Origin: Deltaproteobacteria bacterium
GTDB taxonomy: Bacteria > Desulfobacterota > Binatia > UBA9968
Assembly: GCA_016183145.1 (NCBI GenBank)
Contig: JACPFE010000136.1
Span: forward strand, 1 to 29,376
Direction of reading: 5' to 3'
DNA: 29,376 nucleotides
Shown here: one piece after another, positions 1 through 7,410 of the stretch
Position numbering within the stretch: the stretch's first letter is position 1
Layout: every line of letters begins with the position of its first letter
Program-made: the position numbers and the translations under genes
The notes under the pieces: model-generated
Database searches by the model: none
Seen by the model: the letters and a program-made list of their open reading frames with translations, nothing else
Told to the model about the DNA's origin: nothing

Positions 1-660
1 GATCTTTCCAGCTCTGAGGATACGCGTGAGGCCGGTATGGCCGGTGAACATGTGGAAGAATTCTTCCTTGAGCATTGCCGTCACGCTCTCGGCCAACGGG
101 GCAAAGGCGGAATGGCTAAGCATGGTTAGCTGATATTTGCCGTCGCGACCGACAAATTCAGTATAGGTGAAAAACTCGAGCCAGTTATTGACCGGCGCAT
201 TGAAAGAACCCAGCAGCCGATCGCCTCTGAAGGCCCGGCGTTCCAAGAGCTTCCGCGCCTCGAGTTTGCCCGAATCGCCGAAGTAATTCACCAACAGGTA
301 GCACATCTGCCAACCGTGGCGCATCTCTTCACTGTTGACGCGAACCAACGCCTGTCTGTCGTATTCGGTGGGAGCGGTATCCAGAAGATTCCTCTGCTGC
401 TCAACCGAAGCAAACTCGGTGTCCCCCTGATAAATGATCAGGTTCATGAGAGCATCGCGAATCGATTGATTGGGAATTTGCCCTACGCGTTCCCATTTGC
501 GCTGGCCCTTGAAGTCGCCAAATTCGATTTCAGCGCTGTGCAGATCGCCCAACTTGGTCTCGAAGTTATAATTGCCGAGGAGCGTTGGGTCGTAGCCGAT
601 GTCATTTTGCCATTCGCGAAAATATTGGATCCAGTCATCGAAAGTCGAAATCTTTACCAT
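1..660 (-). CDS. boxB: BoxB-like di-iron benzoyl-CoA epoxidase subunit, 3' end outside the window
   Basis: Only the first 220 codons are present; the frame is still open at base 1. BoxB is the oxygenase component that epoxidises benzoyl-CoA at the 2,3 bond in aerobic benzoate degradation in the cytosol, and is usually about 470 aa. Residues 74-93 (QGDTE, then ASVEQQR), SEEMRH at 110-115, DGKYQ at 173-177 and KEEFFHMF at 198-205 follow the BoxB pattern as I recall it. They supply likely iron ligands E82, E112, H115, E200 and H203. The usual aspartate ligand should lie in the VGRDGKY stretch (170-176), but I cannot place it exactly. The ATG at 660 has an AAAGGAA ribosome site five bases upstream. 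A relative of the PaaA/PaaC phenylacetyl-CoA epoxidases is the main alternative. It lies downstream of ptsP on the same strand but has its own leader with an operator-like palindrome. Confidence 0.72.
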   Translation of the reverse strand, partial: MVKISTFDDWIQYFREWQNDIGYDPTLLGNYNFETKLGDLHSAEIEFGDFKGQRKWERVGQIPNQSIRDALMNLIIYQGDTEFASVEQQRNLLDTAPTEYDRQALVRVNSEEMRHGWQMCYLLVNYFGDSGKLEARKLLERRAFRGDRLLGSFNAPVNNWLEFFTYTEFVGRDGKYQLTMLSHSAFAPLAESVTAMLKEEFFHMFTGHTGLTRILRAGKI

Positions 661-687
661 ATGAGTTCCTTTTCCAAAGTGATCATG

Positions 688-705
688 TTCGAACACTCGT
701 TCGAA
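688..705. promoter_or_regulatory. Operator-like palindrome upstream of the boxB-like gene
   Basis: TTCGAACACTCGTTCGAA has perfect 7-bp arms around a 4-bp centre and lies 28 bases upstream of the boxB-like start codon, where a repressor would cover the promoter or early transcript. The core GAAC-N4-GTTC matches the form of the Gram-positive-type LexA box, and symmetrical sites of this size are also bound by TetR-family repressors. Which protein binds is unknown. Confidence 0.45.
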
Positions 706-760
706 TTTAGCACTCTAGTCCTTCCCCGATCGGAAATCAACTCATCCACAGCTCGCCCGG

Positions 761-3160
761 CTAATGGTACATTTCCATCAATTCGACCATACCTAACTCT
801 CGGACCTGTTCGAAAAGGTATCGTTTGATTTCACCCACCGAATCCATCTGGAGGACAATATGCGCGGTCGCCTTGGCCGCCTGATAGGTAATCGACCGGA
901 TCGCCTTTTTGACCACCGGAACGTAGAGGGCCCCCATGCTGTACTCTTCCAGTCCCATTCCCAACAGCAGCAAAGCGAAAAGGGGATCGCCCGCCATCTC
1001 GCCGCAGAGTCCGACGCGTTTGCCTTCCCGCTTGCCCGCTTCGATCGTGGACATGAGCGCGGCTAAAACCGCCGGGTGGAGAGGCTCGTAAAGATTAGCG
1101 ACTCTGCGGTTGCTTCGATCGACGGCCAGTATGTACTGTATGAGATCATTAGTGCCGATGCTCAAGAAATCCACTTCACGAAGAAACCGATCCGCGAGCT
1201 GGACTGCGGCGGGAACTTCCACCATCACTCCCAGTTCCATTTGGCGGTCGTGCGGCGTGCCGTCTCGTTGAAGTTCCGCTTTTGCCTCCCCTAAGAGTTC
1301 CTTCACCTTCAAGATCTCTTCAAGGCTCGAGACCATGGGCACGAGCAGTCGAACTCGTCCTAAGTCACCGACGCGCAGAATCGCGCGCAGTTGCGTCTTG
1401 AAAATCTCTTCGACTTCCAGGGAGATGCGGATGGAGCGCCAGCCCAGGAACGGATTGGGTTCGGCCCCGACACTGCGCATATAGGGCGGATATTTGTCCG
1501 CTCCGATATCCAATGTGCGAATCGTCACAGGTTTTCCGGCCATCGCCTCTACCACACGTTTATAGAGAGTGTACTGTTCTTCCTCGCCGGGGAAATCGCG
1601 GTGGGCGAGAAAAGGGATCTCAGTGCGGTAGAGACCAATACCTTGGGCGCCGTGAAGATGAGCAAACGCCACGTCGCTTAGAAGTCCGATGTTCGCGTAG
1701 AGCGAAACTCGGTGTCCGTCGAGGGTTTCCGCGGGCAGTTCCTTGAGCTCTTCGAGCTCGCGATTGAGATCGAGATAGTCTTTCTCCAGACGGTCATACT
1801 CCCGCACCACCTCTTGTTTGGGGTTGACGTAAATGACGCCGGAATTGCCGTCAACGATAAGTAGATCGTTCTGATGCACCGACTCCATCAGGTCTTCGAC
1901 AGCGACGACGCTGGGAATCTCGAATGACTTGGCCAAGATCGAAGCGTGGGAAGTCACCCCGCCGGTAGACAAAACGATGCCCTTGAAGCGGTCTCCTTCG
2001 AGGACGCTCAAATCGGCGGGCGAGAGATCGCCGGCGACGAGCACGGCGTCATCCGGAATATCGAGTCGTTGCCCGGAGACGCCGGAGAGATTTTCTAGCA
2101 GCCGCTGCGCGGCGTCTTTGATGTCGGTGGTTCGTTCGCGCAGGTATTCGTCATCGATCTGCGATATCGTTTGCAGGTAGCGCTCGAACACAATCCGAAC
2201 GGCGTACTCGGCGGTATGGCCTTGTTTGCGAATTTGACTTTCGATCTGTTGGATGATCGCCGGGTCTTCCAGGATGAGCCTGTAGACATCGAAAATGGCG
2301 CCCTCTTCTTTCGAGATCAGGCTGCTCATGCGGTCCTTAATGACATTGATATGCTCGAGGCCACGCTCCACGGCGGCTCGGAAGCGCTCCATCTCGCGCT
2401 CCGGGTTTTTCGTTTTCTTTTTCGGAATCGAGTTCAAATCCATGCGCGGTTTCATCACATAGGCATGCCCACGGCCAAATCCCGGCGCCGCCGCCAGCCC
2501 GGTCAAGCGCCCGCGCCACCGCTGACGGGCCTTCGCGGCCTTCTCCTTGCGCCTACCCTCATAGGAGCGCAGTCTGCGCATGGCCTCATCCATGCGCTTC
2601 TGCAGTTCCGTGCGTTCCTGTTCTTTGCTCTTTAGGGAGTCGGCCAGACGCGCCTGGACGATGATGCTGGCCGCTTGCCCAGAGATCGTCGTCAGCAGCC
2701 GAATTTCGTCGCGGGAGAACTCACGGCGGCGGGAGGTTTGCACGACCAGGACCCCCAGAGGAAGCTTTTTTTCGATGAGCGGTACGCCGAGAAAGGAATG
2801 AAAATGCTCCTCGTGGGTTTCCGGGAAATATTTGTAGCGCGGGTGAGCCATGGCATCGACCACGTTGACCGGCTTCATGCGCTCGATGACCAAGCCCGTC
2901 AGACCTTCGCCGATCGCCATGGAGACTTTGCCGACAGATTCCCGGTCCAATCCCATGGTCGCGCAGAGAGTCAGACGCCGCTTCTGCTGGTCGAGAATAT
3001 AAATGGAACAAACCTCGGTTTGCATCCGGTCGGCGACGATGGCGACGATGCGATCCAATGTCTCCTGCAGGTCGTGGGAATGGCTGATCAGCGCGCTGAT
3101 ATCTTCGAGGATCGTCAGATGGGGATGCTCTTGGGGGATGATTTTTCTCGTTTTAGCCAT
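761..3160 (-). CDS. ptsP: GAF-domain phosphoenolpyruvate-protein phosphotransferase (EI-Ntr, PtsP)
   Basis: This 799-aa protein is the first enzyme of the nitrogen-type phosphotransferase relay: it autophosphorylates from PEP and passes phosphate to NPr. A GAF sensor domain fills about residues 15-170 and a charged coiled-coil linker about 172-215. The EI N-terminal and swivelling domains follow, with phospho-acceptor H405 in GGVTSHAS, and a PEP-binding TIM barrel occupies about 490-785. Barrel signatures include GLYRTE (R512), GTNDL at 669-673 and the catalytic cysteine C719 in GLCGEMAG, so the enzyme looks complete. The length is close to that of other PtsP proteins (about 750 aa). No NPr or EIIA gene is adjacent. 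There is no strong ribosome site before the ATG at 3160, but the GAF domain begins soon after it, so the start is reasonable. Confidence 0.93.
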   Translation of the reverse strand: MAKTRKIIPQEHPHLTILEDISALISHSHDLQETLDRIVAIVADRMQTEVCSIYILDQQKRRLTLCATMGLDRESVGKVSMAIGEGLTGLVIERMKPVNVVDAMAHPRYKYFPETHEEHFHSFLGVPLIEKKLPLGVLVVQTSRRREFSRDEIRLLTTISGQAASIIVQARLADSLKSKEQERTELQKRMDEAMRRLRSYEGRRKEKAAKARQRWRGRLTGLAAAPGFGRGHAYVMKPRMDLNSIPKKKTKNPEREMERFRAAVERGLEHINVIKDRMSSLISKEEGAIFDVYRLILEDPAIIQQIESQIRKQGHTAEYAVRIVFERYLQTISQIDDEYLRERTTDIKDAAQRLLENLSGVSGQRLDIPDDAVLVAGDLSPADLSVLEGDRFKGIVLSTGGVTSHASILAKSFEIPSVVAVEDLMESVHQNDLLIVDGNSGVIYVNPKQEVVREYDRLEKDYLDLNRELEELKELPAETLDGHRVSLYANIGLLSDVAFAHLHGAQGIGLYRTEIPFLAHRDFPGEEEQYTLYKRVVEAMAGKPVTIRTLDIGADKYPPYMRSVGAEPNPFLGWRSIRISLEVEEIFKTQLRAILRVGDLGRVRLLVPMVSSLEEILKVKELLGEAKAELQRDGTPHDRQMELGVMVEVPAAVQLADRFLREVDFLSIGTNDLIQYILAVDRSNRRVANLYEPLHPAVLAALMSTIEAGKREGKRVGLCGEMAGDPLFALLLLGMGLEEYSMGALYVPVVKKAIRSITYQAAKATAHIVLQMDSVGEIKRYLFEQVRELGMVELMEMYH

Positions 3161-3237
3161 AGTCTTAGGTCAAGTCTAAATGGAGCTTTCTTTTAAACAC
3201 AAAATCCAGAAATTGGCCAACGAGGACCGAGGACGAC

Positions 3238-4293
3238 TTACTGGACGACCGGGCGCCATGCGGCTCGGCGCCGGGCCGTGCGTTGTTCAGCAAACCGCCC
3301 CGGGATCTCTTGGCCGCAGGGACAGTGATTGCCCTCGATACGGTACTCGATGATGTCGTGCCATGATCGCCGGATGAGAGCGCGATGACAGGCTGGGCAG
3401 AACGTTGTCTGGCCTTCATCGTCGAACACGTTGCCCACGTAGCAGTATTTGATTCCAGCCGATAGCGCGATCCCGCGAGCCCGACTGAGCGTCGCCGCGG
3501 GGGTTTTAGGCTTGTCCATCAACTTGAAATCGGGATGAAAGGCGGTGAAGTGGAGCGGCACGGAGTCGCCCAAATTCTCGACGACCCAATGACAGAGCCG
3601 CTTGGTTTCGTCCGGATCGTCGTTTTCGCCGGGAATCATCAAATTGGTAATCTCGAACCAGATGTCTGTTTCGTGCTTCAGCCAGCGAAGCGTGTCGAGC
3701 ACCGGATCGAGATGGGAAAAAGTCAATTTATGGTAGAAACGCTCGCTGAAAGCTTTTAAATCGACGTTGGCGGCGTCGATGTAGCGATAGACATCCGGGC
3801 GCGCTTCGGGAGTGATGTAACCGGCAGTGACCATGACGCTCTTGAGGCCGCGCTCCCGGGCGATGCGCGAGATGTCGATGACGAACTCGCCCCAGATGAC
3901 CGGATCGTTGTAGGTGAACGCGATGCTGGGCACGCGGTTGCGAACTGCCAACTCGACGACTTGCTCCGGAGTCGCGCGGAGACTCTGGGCTTCATCGAGC
4001 TTGGCCTTGCTGATGCTCCAGTTCTGGCAAAAGCGGCAGCCGAGATTGCAGCCGGCGGTGCCGAAACTCAAAATCTCGCTGCCGGGTAGAAAATGGTTCA
4101 GCGGCTTCTTTTCGATGGGATCGATGGCAAAGCCGGTGGAGGTTCCATAGCCGAGCGAATAGAGTTTGCCGCCGATGTTTTTTCGGATGTAGCAAAAGCC
4201 GGGCTGGCCGTCGCCCATCCGACAAAAGCGCGGGCAGAGCGTGCAAAGAACCCGGCCGTCTTGCTCAAGCCGCCACCAGCTTGCTTCCTTCAT
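3238..4293 (-). CDS. amrS: AmmeMemoRadiSam system radical SAM enzyme (AmrS)
   Basis: A radical SAM protein of about 351 aa. The cluster-binding CxxxCxxC motif is C82-C86-C89 in AGCNLGCRFCQN. The N-terminal cysteines C17, C20, C24 and C34 (CTLCPRFC and GFC) are typical of AmrS. A C-terminal four-cysteine knuckle (FCPACH and HCPCG) probably binds metal. The substrate of the AmrS/Memo/AMMECR1 group is unknown. I chose the ATG at 4293 because homologues begin at the MKEA-like segment. An in-frame TTG at 4359 would add 22 residues and overlap the upstream stop as TTGA, but has no ribosome site. It is the second gene of a pair with the racemase-like gene. The Memo and AMMECR1 partners are not in this window. 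Confidence 0.88.
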   Translation of the reverse strand: MKEASWWRLEQDGRVLCTLCPRFCRMGDGQPGFCYIRKNIGGKLYSLGYGTSTGFAIDPIEKKPLNHFLPGSEILSFGTAGCNLGCRFCQNWSISKAKLDEAQSLRATPEQVVELAVRNRVPSIAFTYNDPVIWGEFVIDISRIARERGLKSVMVTAGYITPEARPDVYRYIDAANVDLKAFSERFYHKLTFSHLDPVLDTLRWLKHETDIWFEITNLMIPGENDDPDETKRLCHWVVENLGDSVPLHFTAFHPDFKLMDKPKTPAATLSRARGIALSAGIKYCYVGNVFDDEGQTTFCPACHRALIRRSWHDIIEYRIEGNHCPCGQEIPGRFAEQRTARRRAAWRPVVQ

Positions 4294-4355
4294 AAAAAAA
4301 ATATCCCGCTTTTTGGTCGCCGCCGCAAGGGGTGGAAGCTTTTGCCGGTGCCGTC

Positions 4356-5072
4356 TCAAGAGGCGGTTCTGGTTTCGCTTCGGGGGTAGGTCTTCAAGCT
4401 GTGCGTGGTGCCCGTGCGCGCCATCATTTCAGCGGTTTGAATGCTAGTTGCCAAAGCATCGAGGACCGGCACGCCAAGTTCCCTGCTGAACTCTGCCGCT
4501 GAATACTGCACCGGCACCATGGTCACGCCCATCGGCACGATGATTTCGGCGTCGTCCCCTTCAACGAGATCCCGCGACATTTGCAGAAAACGCTCGCGCA
4601 TGGCTGCGCGATTTTGCATACTATCGAGCAGAGGAATTTCGATGGCACGGATGCCGGCGATGAAATCCAAAACCCGCCAGGCGTGAAAATTCTTGCGCAT
4701 ATAGGGAATACTCGTGGTCTCATAAGCAACCACGCCGAGACGGTTGCTCAGTTGGGCGCCCAGATGCATGACCGATTGGCCGGCGCCGACCACTGGAATA
4801 CGGACTAAATTTCGCGCCAGTTCGACCCCGGCGTCCAGTGTGCCGAAGGGCACCACGGCATCGAATCCATCGGTTTCCGCCCTTTGGGCGATCTCCGCCA
4901 CCAGCGGACCGGCGGTGAGCGCGTTGATTTGCGCGTTGGCGCGGACGAAAAACGTCGCCTTGATCACGCCGAAGCCGATCTCGGTTCCCGGCGACGCGCA
5001 CTTGAGCACCGCCGCTCTGCGTCGCTCCCGCTCTTCGGGCGGGTATTCGCCCATCACGACCATGATTTTCAC
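4356..5072 (-). CDS. Asp/Glu/hydantoin racemase superfamily protein lacking the catalytic cysteines
   Basis: The 238-aa protein has the two-lobed Asp/Glu racemase fold pattern. The usual first-lobe motif (ACF then DPG) is replaced by PFGTLDAG at 75-82, with G77 where the first cysteine should be. The second-lobe motif (normally LGC) reads IVPMGVTM at 178-185, with G182 at the second cysteine. The only cysteine is C25. Two-base racemisation or a cysteine-based isomerase or decarboxylase reaction therefore looks impossible by the known mechanism. A GTG start at 5072 is preferred because it follows an AGGAGGAGG ribosome site by five bases; an upstream ATG at 5120 has none. The gene runs into the AmrS reading region, so the two are probably co-transcribed. 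Function is unknown. Confidence 0.78.
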   Translation of the reverse strand: MKIMVVMGEYPPEERERRRAAVLKCASPGTEIGFGVIKATFFVRANAQINALTAGPLVAEIAQRAETDGFDAVVPFGTLDAGVELARNLVRIPVVGAGQSVMHLGAQLSNRLGVVAYETTSIPYMRKNFHAWRVLDFIAGIRAIEIPLLDSMQNRAAMRERFLQMSRDLVEGDDAEIIVPMGVTMVPVQYSAAEFSRELGVPVLDALATSIQTAEMMARTGTTHSLKTYPRSETRTAS

Positions 5073-5077
5073 GAAGG

Positions 5078-5086
5078 CCTCCTCCT
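5078..5086 (-). promoter_or_regulatory. Strong ribosome binding site deciding a GTG start
   Basis: AGGAGGAGG on the minus strand ends five bases before the GTG at 5072. It argues for the shorter racemase-like protein over the longer ATG frame opening at 5120. Confidence 0.7.
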
Positions 5087-5213
5087 CAGCCGGGCCGTTA
5101 GTTGGGATGGTTCCCGGCATGGCTCAAGATCGTTCCGATCATAGCACAGCGCGAGTTGCACGTGCAGTGCGGCGCCTGCCCAGAAAGAAAATTGCGTCGA
5201 GCCCGTTGAAGAA

Positions 5214-5227
5214 CTAACTCGAGTTAG
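5214..5227. promoter_or_regulatory. Perfect 14-bp palindrome in the intergenic gap
   Basis: CTAACTCGAGTTAG is its own reverse complement. It lies 26 bases past the stop of the binding-protein gene and about 140 bases upstream of the racemase-like GTG. It could be an operator for the racemase-amrS pair. It has no run of T beside it, so it is not a good terminator. Confidence 0.3.
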
Positions 5228-5253
5228 AGTGAAGGAGTTTTTGGCGTAATGGG

Positions 5254-6234
5254 TTACTGGGCTCGCGCTTTTTCCGCGAAGGTCCAATCTCGCACCGTCT
5301 GGGGTTTGACGCTGATTTTTTCCTTGGCGCGAAAGGTGCCGACGGCGATCCATTCCTCGACGACGGAATCGGGCACGGTCAAGTCGGGGTTATACTGATC
5401 GCGATAGATCGTGTAAAACCGTTCGGCGGCGGCGCGGTCGATGTTTAACAATTTTTCCAGAAGCCCGATGCCGACCTCGCGCTGGCTTTGGAGAAACAGG
5501 ATCGCGGTGCGCTGCCCTCTGAGCATGCGCACGATCTCGTCCGGCTCCTTGTCGATTTTTCTCTGCGCCGTACTCAAGCCGACGATTGGAATTCTGACGA
5601 ACTCGGCCACCTCGCGCACAGACAGCAGCGTCTTAAAGCCTCTCTGTTCGGCGCGGTATTCGAACGGACTATTGACGACCGTCGCGTCGACCGAGCCGCC
5701 GATGAGCGCGGCAAAACGAGCATCGGGGCTACCGGCGACGGCGAGTAGCGTCACGTCTTTGTTCGGATCGAGACCGTTGCGGCTTAGCAGTTGGTAAATC
5801 GCAAAGTCCGCCGAGCTGCCGAAGGTGTTGATGGCGATTCGTTTGCCCTTAAGCGCCTTGACGCTGTCGATGTCGGGCCGCGAGATGATCGCGTAGCCGC
5901 TGGCCTTGGCGGTAGCGCCGACGATCTTGACCGGCAGTCCGCGCGTCGCCGCGCCGGCGATGAACGGCAGGATGGTGACGTAGTCGAGCTCATTGGCGAG
6001 CAGCGCGCTGAGCATGAGGTTGGTGCCCTGGAATTGAATGTAGCGAACGCGCAGCCCCTCCTTTTCAAAAATTCCCCTTTCGAATGCGATCCGATCCGGC
6101 AGCGCGGTCCAGGCCGAGCCGCCGGTCCAGCCGACATTGATAATCTTGGGCTCGGCGGCGACAGCGAAGGAAGTCCAAGGGACAATGAGCAAGATTATCA
6201 GGCGAAAGCAAGTGCGATGGAGTCTTGGCTTCAT
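5254..6234 (-). CDS. NitT/TauT-type ABC transporter substrate-binding protein
   Basis: A 326-aa exported protein. Residues 1-27 form a Sec signal peptide with basic K3/R5/R8/R12, a hydrophobic stretch at 13-20 and likely cleavage after AVA. The mature part starts with INVGWTGG and continues with the NitT/TauT/SsuA (NMT1-like) pattern: AFERGIFEKEGL, then DYVTILPFIAGAATRGLPVKIVG, then LKGKRIAINTFGSSADF. It has no lipobox cysteine, so it should be free in the periplasm. No permease or ATPase gene is adjacent; solitary binding proteins of this family are common in the lineages this window resembles. The ligand cannot be read from sequence. There is no Shine-Dalgarno sequence before the ATG, and a terminator-like hairpin ends 11 bases upstream of it. 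Confidence 0.85.
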   Translation of the reverse strand: MKPRLHRTCFRLIILLIVPWTSFAVAAEPKIINVGWTGGSAWTALPDRIAFERGIFEKEGLRVRYIQFQGTNLMLSALLANELDYVTILPFIAGAATRGLPVKIVGATAKASGYAIISRPDIDSVKALKGKRIAINTFGSSADFAIYQLLSRNGLDPNKDVTLLAVAGSPDARFAALIGGSVDATVVNSPFEYRAEQRGFKTLLSVREVAEFVRIPIVGLSTAQRKIDKEPDEIVRMLRGQRTAILFLQSQREVGIGLLEKLLNIDRAAAERFYTIYRDQYNPDLTVPDSVVEEWIAVGTFRAKEKISVKPQTVRDWTFAEKARAQ

Positions 6235-6245
6235 GAAAAGGCTAG

Positions 6246-6282
6246 GGGGTCGGGAGTCTTGACTTCAAAGACTCCCGACCCC
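6246..6282 (-). terminator. 15-bp hairpin, probable terminator of the dienelactone hydrolase gene
   Basis: Two perfectly complementary 15-base arms (6246-6260 and 6268-6282) flank a 7-base loop. On the minus strand the hairpin starts 13 bases after the hydrolase stop and is followed by a short CCTTTTC. The U-run is weak. On the plus strand a TTTCT follows, so it may act in either direction. Confidence 0.6.
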
Positions 6283-6294
6283 TTTCTCCCCCTG

Positions 6295-7038
6295 TTAACC
6301 CGCCGCCGCAACTTTCTTGGTGGTCACACCGCTCAGATGCCTATTAAAAAAGTCCAGAGTCCGAGCCCAGGAAGTCTTGTCGTGATCCGGTTTGTAACCT
6401 TTCCAGCCACTGTGGTTAAAGCCGTGGGGCGCGTCGGCGTAAAAAAAGAATTCATGCTCTTTCCGCAATCGCGTCAGCTCGGCGTCCAGGGTGCGCATCT
6501 CGTCCGGCGGCGGGTTTTTGTCCAACTCGCCGAAGTGGCCCTGAATGGGACATGACACATCGGCCGCCAACTCCGACGGGGCGGGGCGGTCATTGCCCCA
6601 TTGCGAGTAGACGCCGCCGCCGTAGAAATCGACGGCCGCTTTGAAGGACTTGCTCGCCACGGCCATCAGAAACGCTACCCGCCCGCCCATGCAAAAGCCG
6701 ACGATTCCCAAACGCGACGCATCGACGGTGGCGCAGCCGCGCAGGAAAAGGATCGTTGCGTTAATGTCGTTGATCACGTTGGTGTCGCGGCGAAAGTTCT
6801 TGATATTCGCCGTCTCCTCTGGAGTATTCGGTTCACCTTCGCGGTGATAGAGCTGGGGCGCGATGGCGACGTAGCCCGCCTCGGCAACCCGCCGGGTCAT
6901 TTCCTGCGTAAATGAGCGCACGCCGTCTTGATTTTGGATGACGACGATGGCCGGAAACGGGCCCGGGCCCTCCGGCTGGGCGAGGTAGAGCCCCATCGGG
7001 CTGTTATCGACCGTGACTTTTTCCCAAGATGTGTTCAT
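6295..7038 (-). CDS. Dienelactone hydrolase family protein
   Basis: This 247-aa cytosolic alpha/beta hydrolase has the dienelactone hydrolase triad: nucleophile C116 in GFCMGG, acid D173 in GELD, and H205 in APHGFNH. True dienelactone hydrolases open the lactone ring in chlorocatechol degradation; many family members act on other esters, so the substrate is open. The glutamate that normally holds the nucleophile (around position 36) seems to be replaced in the IQNQDG stretch. The ATG at 7038 is preferred over a TTG directly before it because GGAGG lies six bases upstream. It stands alone: a hairpin separates it from the next gene and the M16 genes diverge from it. Confidence 0.88.
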   Translation of the reverse strand: MNTSWEKVTVDNSPMGLYLAQPEGPGPFPAIVVIQNQDGVRSFTQEMTRRVAEAGYVAIAPQLYHREGEPNTPEETANIKNFRRDTNVINDINATILFLRGCATVDASRLGIVGFCMGGRVAFLMAVASKSFKAAVDFYGGGVYSQWGNDRPAPSELAADVSCPIQGHFGELDKNPPPDEMRTLDAELTRLRKEHEFFFYADAPHGFNHSGWKGYKPDHDKTSWARTLDFFNRHLSGVTTKKVAAAG

Positions 7039-7041
7039 CAA

Positions 7042-7250
7042 AGACCTCCGGAAGCTTTAAGACGTTGCCACTGCATTCATATTGCGCATCGCATGGGCAT
7101 GTCAACCGGAAAAGGTATTTGCCGGCGAGGGATACAAATTATCTTCGGCTGTTGCTATATATGTACTACCATGCGTGAAAGTTTTCGCAGCTTGCGCAAG
7201 TTTTCTGGCGGTGTTCCCTTATGGGTACGCCACCCGACAAAATACTTACT
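7042..7250. other. Divergent intergenic region, left part
   Basis: This separates the hydrolase (minus) from the M16 peptidase (plus), so both promoters should lie here or in the adjoining repeat. The AT-rich stretch around 7150-7175 (TATATATG) is a possible -10 region, but I found no convincing -35 partner. No gene or RNA is recognisable. Confidence 0.4.
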
Positions 7251-7323
7251 CACCACGAAGATCACGAAGGATTCGGATTTTTATTCTTCTAAACTTCGTG
7301 CTCTTCGTGTCCTTCGTGGTGAA
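7251..7323. repeat. ACGAAG-type dispersed inverted repeat
   Basis: The left arm carries CACCACGAAG and a second CACGAAGG; the right arm (7293-7323) carries CTTCGTG units ending in CTTCGTGGTG. The arms are imperfect reverse complements around an AT-rich loop. Short repeats built of CACGAAG units are common between genes of environmental bacteria. It lies about 90 bases before the M16 start and may form a hairpin in the leader. Confidence 0.75.
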
Positions 7324-7410
7324 ATCCGTTTTTCCTTCTTTGGTTGCGGCTTTGGCGCACTAGGTTAAACGCCGTTGCCGTAAGGTTGGTCACGGCGATT
7401 GTAAATTTCG

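Noticed and set aside
316..828. 170-codon plus-strand frame over the boxB-like gene
   Set aside because: The opposite strand encodes clear di-iron motifs in a frame open to the window edge.
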